Under the pieces are notes generated by a model that saw only the letters and a list, made by a program, of their open reading frames with translations, made no database searches and was not told where the DNA came from. The position numbers and the translations under genes are program-made. Shown here in pieces: positions 1-12,100 of a stretch of DNA of 64,000 nucleotides; the stretch's first letter is position 1, and each line of letters starts with the position of its first letter. The DNA lies in assembly GCA_035048495.1 (NCBI GenBank), contig CM068541.1, positions 11,167,929-11,231,928 of the forward strand, read 5' to 3'. The DNA comes from Euptelea pleiosperma (taxonomy: Eukaryota; Streptophyta; Magnoliopsida; Ranunculales; Eupteleaceae).

Positions 1-124
1 ATGTGATATTATATGTTCATTATGTTGCCCAATAGTAGTTTTTAATGTGATCCAGGCACCTATTCAATTTTTTTTTTGCTTCATTATTTTAGTTCTTTAT
101 TTGTTTGTTTGGAATTACTTGCAG

Positions 125-3100
125 CTCTCAAGTGTAGGGATCAATCCCCAGTTTATCACCTTCACTAATGTGACCATGGAGTCTGACAAATACATATGTG
201 TTCGAGAAACTGCTCCTCAAAATAGTGTTATTATTGTGGATATGAGCATGCCCATGCAGCCATTAAGAAGACCAATTACCGCAGACTCTGCTTTGATGAA
301 TCCTAATAGCAGAATTCTAGCACTAAAAGGTAATTGTACTATCATGATGACATAATTCGTTCTTTCTAAAAGCATGGATTATATCTATTTATGCTCAACT
401 TACAGGTGGATGCATCATTTTGAAGATATATGCTCAAGTTGAAGCTCAACTTTTAGGAGTTTTTGCCTAAATATACAATATTGAAAAGAAAGCCTTCATT
501 CTTGAATAGTCTTTTGGCCTTCCATTTGGTGCTCAGATTTTAGAGGCGGTAGCCAGTCTAATACATCTATATTTCGGACTTGGCCTGACTTCACAGTTGC
601 TTTGTCATGTTGTTTTGTTTGTTTACTTTTTAGACACAATAATGTTTCTTTTTCCCTGATAGAACAAACATTTCCTTACCCATAACTAGATCCACGCCTT
701 CTGTTTCTCTAAAATATTAGAAGCTCAAAATAGTTTTCGTAGGTATTAAGATGTGATTTGAATGTTTGTTCCTAGTATTAGAATTCGCTGAAATTTCTGT
801 CGAATTTTGTTGATTTATGACCTAAAGAAATGAAATTTACCTGTAATATTTCAACAAATTTTATTGTTCAGGACCGAAACTTCAAAAAAACTTTTTTTGA
901 CATATTTTTCCACATTTCCTTGCTTTTGGGAGGTTCCGAGGTGTAAAACAAGCACTCCGTTAAGGGTGTTTGTGTGGAGAACAACATTTTGGGGGTTGAT
1001 GTTGTCAGGGACCTACTTGTAATATCTTATATTCTACAGGGGGCCCTTGTAATATTGTAAAACTTCACTTAATATATATATTGGGTGAAATCGTGTAGGC
1101 TATTCTAAGCTCTACAAGATTTCTCCTCTTTCCCCTATTCTCTTCACCTCTCCTCTCTTCCATCTCTAACCCTAATCTCTTATCCTGGTTACGATCCAAG
1201 ATTACAACATGGTATCAGAGCATGGTTATATAACCATGGCTCAATCCTAGAGGTTTGAAGAACCCTAAGGATTGCGAAATTCGATGCGAAGGGCTTTCCA
1301 AAGAAGGAGATCATCTCCCATGGATAGCCGCAGGCTTTAGAAGAGTCTGAAACCCTAGCCGCCCACTCCAAAAGGTTGGAGAAGTTCTCCCAGGCCTAGC
1401 CGCCCACTCCAGAAGCCTGGAGAAGAGCTATCAGGCATAGCCGCCCACTCCAGAAGGCTGGAAAAGAGCCACCAAGCCTAACCGCCCATTCTAAAAGGTC
1501 AGAGAAGACCCTCTGGACATAGCCGCAGGTCTCAGAGGAGCCCGGAACCTCTCCCTAGTGCTACCGCACCTATCCAGGAACCTTTTTAGGTCATCGGAAC
1601 CATTCACAAGTTTCCTACGAGTGGTTTTTTCTCCAATAGAAAATCTATAAAGGAGTTGTTCCGAAAAGGTCCGAAAAGGTCTGTTGCTCCTCAAAGAAGC
1701 CCTCTGGTAGCAAACATGGAACCTCAGCCGCTCATGCCACCAGCCAAGATTCCTCTGATGTGACCCCTTCCTCTGGGCAGTCCAACACCTTCTCTAGCAT
1801 GGATATTGACAGGCTTCGACAATTACTTACTCAGCTTGATGGCCCTTCTCCACCTACATCATCCTTTGCTCAGACAGGTACATCCCATTCAGCCCACCAT
1901 GTGTCTACGGCACCCATTGGTCCTTCTTGGATCATTGACTCTAGTGCCTCCGATCATATGACTGGTATGCCATCCCTTTTCTCCACCTATAATATCTGCT
2001 CAAGTAAGGACAAGGTCCGCGTGGCCGATGGCACCTTCTCCTCTATCTCAGGGAAGGGCACTATCTCTGCCACACCTACTTTGTCTTTATCCTCTGTACT
2101 TCATGTTCCTAAATTCACCACTAACCTGCTTTCTGTTAGCCATCTTACTAAGAGCCTAAACTGCAGTGTTACCTTTTTTCCTACTCACTGTGTTTTTCAG
2201 GACTTGGAGACGAGGCGGATGATTGGCAGTGGTCGTGAGGATCATGGATTGTACTTGCTCGATAGCCAGCCGACTTCATATTCTGTTGCACATCAGTCTA
2301 GTGCCAATGTCAGTAGTTCTAGCGTTAATAAAGACCTGTTAATGCGATGGCATAACAGGCTAGGTCATTTACCGCTTTCAGTCATGAAGAGTCTGTTACC
2401 TCAGTTTGCGTCTATTCCATTTTTTGAGTTCAACTGTGAAACTTGTGTACTTGCAAAACAATGTCGGGTGTCTTTTCCGACCAGTAATAAAAAAGTACGT
2501 TTCCTTTACAGCTTGTGCACTCTGATGTTTGGGGACCCAATCCCACCACTTCTATCTTTGGTTTTCGCTACTTTGTGGATGACTATAGTCGTTACACTTG
2601 GATCTACCTTATGAAATCAAAAAATGAGGTGCATACTATCTTTCAGACTTTCCATAAAATGGTGTGCAATCAATTGGGCACCACCCTAAAAGTCCTATGC
2701 ACTGACAATGGGGGGGAATACATGTACAGTGGCCTTGCCTCCTACTTTGAAGAGCATGGAATTCTTCATCAGACTTCATGTGTCGATACACCTCAACAGA
2801 ATGGGACCGCTGAGCAAAAGCATCGCCATGTCCTGGAGGTTGCTAGGGCACTTCTTCTTGATACTCGGGTACCCAAGGGTTATTGGGCTGACGCTGTGTT
2901 GACGGCATCCTACTTGATAAATCGGATGCCTTCTCGTGTATTGGGGTCGAAGTCTCCCCTTTCACTCCTGTTTCCTTCCTGTCCTGTGTTCTCCATTCCA
3001 CCTAAGGTCTTTGGTTGTGTTTGCTATGTTCACGCCCATCACAAGAAGGACAAGTTAGATCCGAAAGCCGTTCGATGTGTGTTCCTTGGCTATTCGTCCA

Positions 3101-6100
3101 CTCAGAAGGGATATTGGTGTTTCCATCCCTCTATCCGTCGTCGGTTTGTTTCTCTAGATGTTATCTTTTTTGAGAGTCTTCCCTTCTTCTCAGTTGATCG
3201 GACTTCTCTTCAGGGGGAGCTTGGGAGTATTGACGAGAGTCCGATACCTCCATAGGGGGAGATTCCTCAACCAGTACCCCTTGCTTTGCCTGATGAGTCT
3301 CCTGTACCCTTGTCTTTATCTCCTACTGACACTGTGCTACAGGATCCGCAGCTGAAGACATATGCCAGACGACGTCAAAAAGAGAAACAGTCCACCATCC
3401 AAGCTCACTGCCAGGAAATCCAACTCGATCCAGGTAATCGTGTCCTCAGTGATCCTCATGATGATATGTCTGTTGCTCCTTCTACTATCCTTCCCATAGA
3501 CATTGATGTACCTATTGCTCATCGGAAGGGTATTCGGAACTGTGTTACCAAGCACCCTATCTCTCACTTTGTTTCCTATCAGCAGCTCTCACCATCCTAC
3601 AGGGCATTTGCTACTTCCCTATCCAGTGTCGCTCTGCCATCCGGTGTCTCAGATGCCCTTAGCCAGCCTCAGTGGAAAGCAGCCATGCTAAAGGAGATGG
3701 CAGCTCTAGAAAAGAATGGTACTTGGGATTTGGTTCCATTGCCTAGAGGAAAGAAACCGGTAGGGTGCAAGTGGGTATATACAGTGAAATACAAAGCAGA
3801 TGGAAGCATCGACAGGTACAAGGCCCGTCTCGTTGCAAAAGGGTACACACAGACTTATGGGATTGACTACCAAGAGACGTTTGCTCCTGTGGCCAAGATG
3901 AACTCAGTTCGAGTTCTGTTATCTCTAGCGGCAAATTTTTCTTGGCCCCTCCACTAGTTGGATGTCAAGAATGCCTTCCTCCATGGTGATCTAGAGGAAG
4001 AGGTCTACATGACAGGTCCTCCGGGGTTCAGTCCGACTGGGAGTAAGGAACTTGTGTGCAGACTGAAGAAAGCCTTGTATGGGCTTAAACAGTCACCAAG
4101 GGCTTGGTTCGAGAGGTTCAGTTCCGCAGTCAAGAAGATTGGCTACTCGCAGAGTCAGGCGGACCACATTCTTTTCATTAAGAGAAGTCAAGGTCGTCTT
4201 ACTGCTCTTATTGTGTATGTGGATGATATCGTGGTCACAGGAGATGACCCAGATGAGGTTTGTAAATTGAAAAAACACCTCGGCACAGAGTTCGAAATCA
4301 AGGATCTGGGAACCTTGAGATACTTTCTGGGCATTGAGGTTGCTAGGTCAAAGCAGGGTGTGTTCATCTCACAAAGAAAGTATGTACTTGATCTCCTTCG
4401 AGAGTCAGGAAACTTGGGAGTTAAACCAGCCGATACGCCTATAGAGCAGCAACATCGGCTGAATCTTGTTGATGGGGATCCCATTGCTGATACAAGCCGG
4501 TTCCAGAGACTTGTTGGGCGTCTCATCTACCTTTCGCTGACACGACCAGATATTGCATATGCAGTCAATGTCATCAGTCAGTTCATGCATGCCCCTCGCT
4601 CTCCACATCTTGAAGCAGCACACCGAGTGTTACGCTATCTTAAGGGGGTTCCAGGGAAGGGTATCCTATTTAGTAAGAATGGACACCTGCGAGATGAAGC
4701 TTATACAGACGCTGACTGGGCAGGTTCAGTCACTGACAAACGTTCCACATCAGGGTACTGTATGTATGTGGGGGTAATCTGGTGTCTTGGCGCAGCAAAA
4801 AGCAACCAGTTGTCGCTCGCTCCAGTGCCGAAGCAGAGTACCGTTCTATGGCTCATGGTGTATGTGAGCTTCTATGGTTGAAGACTATGCTCAGTGAGCT
4901 CGGATATCCTGTCAAAGGGTCTATGCAGCTGTATCGTGACAATAAAGCAGTCATCAGCATTGCTCATAATCCAGTTCAACACGACAGGACAAAGCACATT
5001 GAGGTAGACCGTCACTTCATCAAAGAGAAGCTTGGTCAGGGACTTATTTGCACACCGTATGTCCATACTGCTGATCAAGTTGCAGATGTGTTAACTAAAG
5101 GTGTTACTAAAGGGATCTTAGAGCACCTGTTATCCAAGCTGGGCATGATAGATATCTTCGCACCAGCTTGAGGGGGAGTGTTGTCAGGGACCTACTTGTA
5201 ATATCTTATATTCTACAGGGGGCCCTTGTAATATTGTAAAACTTCACTTAATATATATATTGGGTGAAATCGTGTAGGCTATTCTAAGCTCTACACGATT
5301 TCTCCTCTTTCCCCTATTCTCTTCACCTCTCCTCTCTTCCATCTCTAACCCTAATCTCTTATCCTGGTTACGATCCAAGATTACAACAGTTGACATCAAG
5401 GTCAACTGTTCCTCAAGTTGCATATTTTAAAGTTGTTCTTTGGTAAAATCCAAATTTCTTTTTTACTTCTATGTTTTTTTTTCTTCATATATTTAAGCTA
5501 CATTAGTAGAAATGAGCAAGTCAAAGGGTCTAAATGGGTGAGGGGAACGCCGAAATGGACACGGATTGAGGTTTAGGGAGGAGATTTTAAAAAACTTGTC
5601 TTAACAGGAGAAGTTACTTTAGAAAAAATTGTTTGGAGGAACGAGATTCGCGTAACGAACCCCTTATTGCTGGTATAAGGTTTATGATGTTGATGAAGCC
5701 ATATTATATTACATACATGTAAATGCGTCATATCTCTAAACTTATCTAAGTTGGTAAATCTTTGCAAAACTTCTCTATGGTGAATAAAACTTCCTTGAAT
5801 TAATTCGGAATTTAATTAAGCGTGGCCTAGGGCAAAGTCGAAGTTAAGTACCTTGGTCTGCACTTCATGTGTTGCTTTATATTGCTGCACAAAGTCTGAT
5901 TGAGGATTCTATTTTTGGATTGAAGCTCAACTTGTAGGAAGTACTCAGGATCATCTCCAAATATTCAATATCGAGATGAAGGCCAAAATGAAATCTTATC
6001 AGATGCCTGAGCAGGTAGTTATATGTCTCTTTTTTTTCCAGTTGTATAATAATCAAACTCAAATGCAAATCATTTTGCTTTTTGGTTTTGAATGTGGGTT

Positions 6101-9100
6101 GTTCTCTACAGGTTGTGTTTTGGAAATGGATCACACCAAAATTGCTAGGCTTAGCTACGCAGACCTCTGTATATCATTGGTCCATAGAAGGTGAGCTGGG
6201 AAGATGTTCATTCTACTGGTTATCACTTTTTAGCCCTTTGTTGATTGCATATGCCCTTTCCTTTTCCGTTGCTTCAGTGTTGGTGTCACTAAGAAATCAA
6301 ATTGTTTTTGCTTGAAAAAAACTGGCATTATTTATCTCCCACACAAGTAGGCTGTGATCCATGCTTTTATAACTTGTGTTCAGGTGATTCTGAGCCTGTG
6401 AAAATGTTTGAGCGAACTGCTAACTTGTCTGGCAATCAAATTATTAACTACCGTTGTGATCCTTCTGAGAAATGGCTTGTCTTAGTTGGCATTTCTCCTG
6501 GTGCACCTGAGGTATGTCCATCCAATACTACAAAACTTATGCTTTCAAATTCCCCCTGAACCATGCCAAGATTCATCTCTTGATTCATGCTGTATGCTCT
6601 CCAATTGGGTTTTTGGTTATAACTCCTAATTACAAATTTTATGCTGGGTGAGAATATACATTTAGTATTTTTTTTTTGATAAGTAGAATATACGTGTAGT
6701 GTAAGTGTTGCAGTTTTAAGCTGATTCAATGATAAGTTTAACCTACAGAGTCCGTCTAGAGCTAAACCCATTTCATACATCCAATTCTTATACCCAGTGG
6801 TATGGCCCACATAGAAATCATGTTGAAAAATCCAACTATACTTTGAAGTGTCCATTCTGGGAAGAACCATCCTCACAAAAACCAGTCCATTTTGAAATTT
6901 CTAACCTCATGAAATATTGACTTGAATTTGAAAGATCCAGACCATCCAATTAAACCGTTACTTTAGGTCAAATTTTCATATAGTTAGCAAAGTCGAAATG
7001 GACTGATTTTTGGTAATGATGATCATCATGGTAAGGGCAACCCAATGTAAACATGATCGCCATGTGGGCCCAATCACTGGGTGTAAGAATTGAATGTAAG
7101 AAATGGGTGTAGCTCTAGACAGACTCTAACCTACATCTATAATGTTATTATTATTACTTGATAAGTAATTGCAAGTTGATTGAGATGGTTTGTTCGTGTA
7201 CAACGAAGTCCAATGGCAACATCGGTGAGGAGGAATGTGCAAGTTGAGGGGCCTAAAAGGGCAAAGGGAAGGCCAAAACGGATGTGGAGTGAGGTTCTAA
7301 GAGGGGATTTTAGGAAACTTACCTTAATAGAAGAGTTGGCTTTAGACAAGATTGAATGGAGGAACAAAATATGTGCAGCTGACCCCATAGAATTGGGAAA
7401 AATGATTATGACGATGATGATGATTTGATATGTAATTGAGAGATTATATTAAATGGCAGGGGAAAAAACCCACTGTGCAAGGCAGAAAAAAAAGGAGAGA
7501 GAGATTATAAAAAAACAAAATTCCAACCAAATAAGCTAGGACAAAAAAGTATAACATTCCATCTAAATACAAATCATTGAAACATAAGCCTTTGAATTCC
7601 TTAAGAATAGAAGACCAGGAGAGTAAAACATCTTTGGTCGTCAAAACTGAAGCGTACTTGTCCTCCATTAGTAATGTTATTTTTGTTGGTATAAGACTAT
7701 TTTCTTAATAACTTTTAAGTTTCTCCATTTATTTTGCTTTCTTCATTTTCTTAGTTGTTTTGCTAATAATTTTCTCTTTTGTTTTGTTTCTCTTTTGCAT
7801 AGAAAACCCTCTGAAACTTGGCTTGGATTTATAACTAGGTTGAGTAAATCTTTTTGCTAAGGTCCAAGCAACGAGGCCTTGCAAACTGCTGTTTCTTTAG
7901 GCTTATTGACAAAATTCATAGATCTTATAGGATTTTTAAAAGCTCAGTTGAGTTCCGTTTTTAGTTTTGAAGAAATAGTTTGTAAACTAGTCTTGACTCT
8001 TGACCATTCTAGTTTTAGCCCTTTGAGAGACAAAGAACGGGGATTGTTGTTATCAATAATGAGAGAGGTGGGGACTCTTTGAGAGACAAGGAACAGGGAT
8101 TGTGTGTTATATACCAGAAATACCTCATAATAAAATGTGGCTAGAGAACATACCCGTCTCTTTCTTTTATTTTTCTAGTTTCTTACCAAGGTTCTCATGT
8201 TGGTTTCAGAGCACAAGATCAAGGATTTATTTTCTCTCCATTTTTTTACAGCACCCCTGACCTCATATAAACCAGAAATAACAACTTATAACAATCATAA
8301 TAAACACAAAGGGTAGGAAAAAATGTGACTTGGGAACTTGTACATCTTCCAAAGGCAAGGTTTAAAATCTCGTTCCGTTTCATTGTGTTGGTAAGCTGGT
8401 GGAACAAGACATCGACTGAGACAGAACTAAACAAAATGAGACAAGGGAAAAAACACTATATGTCTTGATAATGTTAAACTATTTTTTAATGCTTAATTAA
8501 GTTACAAACTTGTTTTTAGGAGTTATAAGTGTTATAAACATATATATAAAAGTGGATGGCACTGTTGAAAGATACAAGGACAAGTTGGTTGCAAAGGGGT
8601 ATACTCAAACCTATAGTATAGACTATCAAGAGACATTTGCACCAATTGCAAAGATTAATTCAATACGGGTTCTTTTGTCGTTTGTTGCCAATAAGTCTTG
8701 GCAACTCCATCAAATGGATGTGAAGAATGCGTTCCTCCATGGGAATCTTCAGGAAAAAGTCTATATGGATACATTGCTTGGGTTTCGATTTCCTAATGAT
8801 GAAGGTAAAGCATGTAAGCTCAAAAAGTCTTTATAAGGACTTAAGCAGTTCCCAAGAGCATGGTTTGATCGGTTCAACAGTGCTGTGAGAGAAGTTGGGT
8901 ATAAACAAAGTCAAGCAGATCACACTTTGTTCACGAAACACGCACCAACTAGCACCACAACTCTTATTGTATATGTTGATGATATTGTTGTTACGGGCAA
9001 CAATAATGTGGAAATTCAAAAGCTAAAAGAGTTTCTTAGAAAAAAATTGAGTTTAAAGATCTCGGGCTGCTGAAATATTTCCTTGGTATTGAAGTAGCAC

Positions 9101-12100
9101 AGTCAAAGGAAGGCATTTTAATTTCACAAAGAAAGTATGTTCTGGATTTGCTAAAGGAGATCAGAAAGCTAGGAGCTAAACCGGCTGAGACGCCTATTGA
9201 GCCAAATCTCAAGCTGGGTGATGATGATGGTGAACACTTGGTGAATGTAGGCGGCTTACGGCAATTTGTTGGGAAATTAATTTATTTGTCTCATACCCAG
9301 CCTAACATTGCATATGTGGTGAGTGTGGTTAGTTGGTTTATATATGCTCCTTGGACTGCACATCTTGAGGCTGCCTTAAAGATATTATGGTACCTGAAAA
9401 GTTGCCCAGGAAAAGAATTGTTCAAAAAACATCATCACTTGCAAGTAGAGGCATGGATTGATGCTGATTGGGCTAGGTCAATCTCTAACAGCCAATCAAC
9501 GTTAGGGTATTGCACGATGGCTTCGACAATTTGGTTACATGGCAAAAAACAATCAGTTGTGGCAAGGTCAAGTGTTGAAGTTGAATTCAGGTCCATGGCA
9601 CATGGTATCTGTGAGTTAGTGTGGTTAAGATTACTACTCGAGGAGTTGGGTTACATAGTCCCTCAGCTGATGACCTTATATTGTGACAATAAGGCTGCAA
9701 TAAGTACTGCACAAAATCCGGTCCAACATGACAAAACCATGCACGTAGAAGTTGATCGTCATTTTATAAAGGAGAAACTTATTGCCGGTGAGATTTTTTT
9801 ATTGCTGGTGAGATCTGTATACCCTTTGTGCCTACAGATCGACAATTGGCTGATGTTTTGATGAAGGTAGCCGGGAAGCCTAGATTTGATGTGATTGTTG
9901 GCAAGCTGGGCATGCGAGATATCTACACACCAGCTTGAGGGGGAAGTATTATAAGTTGCTATTTTTGGTTTATATGAGGTCAGGGGTGTTGTTGTAAATC
10001 ATCTTATAGTTTACTCAAAAGATCTCTTAATAAAATATGGGTCTTATGTGGGCTAGAGAACATACGATCACTCTTTCTTATATTTTTCTCTTATTCTTGT
10101 AGTTTCTTACTAAGGTTCTCAACTGTTTGCTGCCATGTGTTCAAGAAGGGGGGCTGGCTATGACCATCTGAGGGAGATCTGTAGAGATGGAGAGAGATTT
10201 GGAGTGAGAGGTGAGGAAAAGGAAGGCAAGCCACATGGAGAAATTACTGATGATGAAAGCAAGTCCATGTAATTAGTGTTTTGAGTCTGCACTCTTATCA
10301 ATTTTGTCTTTCAACTCTATTGATTAAAAAACCGACTAGTATACTGATAACTTATACCTGTACAAACACACAGTGCATTCCTTTAAAAGAACACGTCAAA
10401 CTTGGTCAAGTTGTAGTGTCGAACTCATAAATTCATGAACCAGTTTATATGCAACAGAATCTTTTTTAGTCGTATCTTTGTATGGATAGATGTCTTGTTG
10501 AAGTAGCAATTATGATTGATGTTTAATATTCTTTTTCTGTCTAGAGGCCACAACTTGTTAAGGGGAACATGCAGCTATTTTCTGTAGACCAGCAACGTAG
10601 TCAAGCATTAGAAGCACATGCTGTAGCATTTGCAACGTTTAAGGTGAGTTCTACAAATTCTTCTTGTACTTGAAATAGATGTATGTTACTTTCCAGTTTG
10701 TAATTATGAGAGCATTTCTGTCATATGCTCATCATTTCTCTCTGCAGGTTGCAGGACAGGAAAATCCTTCTACTCTTATTTGCTTTGCATCAAAAACCAC
10801 GAATGCTGGCCAAATAATTTCCAAATTGCATGTCATTGAGCTTGGTGCTCAGCCAGGTCTATTTCATCATCCATATTCCTTTTTCTGATTTATGTGTGGA
10901 ATTCACAATTTTCGGTAGGTTTATGCGGTTTATTCTATAATTTGTTTCCTTAAATATACGTGTGGGGCTTTTGTCAAACCATATTTTTGTGTATAAAACA
11001 AAATGGGATCTTTCTACTTATTTCCAAATACTAACCTGCATTGACATTAAGATTGAAACTGGGAAAACACTATTAAATATAAGTGTATAGTGGTCTCGCT
11101 ATTGAGCTTAACTTCTGATCTTTGCACCAACCTTAACTGATTTGCAAGATGATTTAATTAGGAAAACCAGGATTTAGTAAGAAGCAGGCAGACCTTTTCT
11201 TCCCACCTGATTTTGGGGATGATTTTCCGGTGTCAATGCAGGTACACTCTCGTTTTTGTTCTTTTACTCAATTTTTGATAAACTAGCATTCATTTATTTT
11301 CTTCATTGTGCAGATATCACATAAGTACGGTCTGATATATGTGATCACAAAGCTTGGGCTTTTATTTGTTTATGATCTAGAAACAGCTACTGCAGTTTAC
11401 CGTAATCGAATTAGTCCAGATCCCATATTTTTGACAGCAGAAGCTTCATCAGTAGGTGGGTTCTATGCCATCAATAGGCGAGGACAAGTTTTGCTTGCAA
11501 CTGTCAATGAAGCAACAATTGTTCCTTTCATCAGTGGCCAGGTAGGCTATGAGGTGATTATGTTGTTTTGTCAATCTAAGAAAACTTTTGGTGAACAAAA
11601 ATTCTTAATATTTGGCCGTTTTCAGCTAAACAATTTGGAATTAGCTGTAAACCTTGCAAAGAGGGGAAATCTTCCAGGAGCTGAAAATTTGGTGAGCGTT
11701 TGATCCATATACCCCTCCTACTCTACTTAGCACTAGTGACAATTGCTCAAATGTTTTAGATGCATTGTACAGTTCTATATCCATCAGCACATGTAAATAA
11801 TCTGGCACCCTGATTACTCATTGGGCATTATGCATAATTTAGGCATGGATGATGATGATGATGGAAATTGTACCTGAATAAATCTTCCGACAGCCTTCTG
11901 AATGTTTTTCTAGTTCAGATAAAATGCAATGTATGTAGACTTATAGAGTTCACTAATTCCATCGTTCGAGAAGAAAATAACTATGCAGACCAGTGGTTTA
12001 ATTGAGTGAAAAATGTTCCAACTATTTTTGATACTTTTACACGAGCATTCTATAATAGTTATGAGTCAAGAATTTACCCTGATTGGTGCTTACCTTTCTC

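Larger units (their letters stand above)
1000..5388 (+). mobile_element. Full-length but gag-deficient Ty1/Copia retrotransposon
   Basis: A complete LTR element in clathrin intron 2, in the same orientation as the gene. LTRs of 210 bp (1000-1209 and 5179-5388) begin TG, end CA and differ at one position (A at 1117, C at 5296). The 5-bp target-site duplication GTTGA is perfect (995-999 and 5389-5393). A primer-binding site TGGTATCAGAGC follows the 5' LTR and a purine tract AGGGGGAG precedes the 3' LTR. Gene order is protease, integrase, reverse transcriptase, RNase H, which defines Copia. Nearly all of gag, including any CCHC zinc knuckle, is missing, and pol carries stops and frameshifts. The near-identical LTRs mean a recent insertion, so it was probably copied with proteins from another element. 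Confidence 0.97.
8100..10121 (+). mobile_element. Old, rearranged Ty1/Copia element in clathrin intron 5
   Basis: A 3' LTR (9948-10121) follows a purine tract after RNase H. The end of a 5' LTR (about 8100-8197) is recognisable by the shared GGCTAGAGAACATAC and GTTTCTTAC blocks. It is followed by a primer-binding-like TGGTTTCAGAGC at 8201-8212. Between the primer site and the reverse transcriptase, gag, protease and integrase are missing. Instead, 8249-8298 is an inverted copy of the LTR start. Gene order and LTR type make it Copia. The coding part has stops and shifts, so this is an old, dead copy. Confidence 0.88.

Noticed and set aside
1359..1522. CRISPR-like array
   Set aside because: The 41-bp units are contiguous with no unique spacers and lie in a plant retrotransposon. 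It is a minisatellite.
1760..5171. Integrated plant pararetrovirus
   Set aside because: The integrase lies before reverse transcriptase, and LTRs, primer site and target duplication are all present. It is Copia, not a pararetrovirus.
6448..6876. Minus-strand open frame of 142 codons over clathrin exon 5 and intron
   Set aside because: It overlaps the clathrin exon and the MITE and has no recognisable protein. It is a shadow frame.
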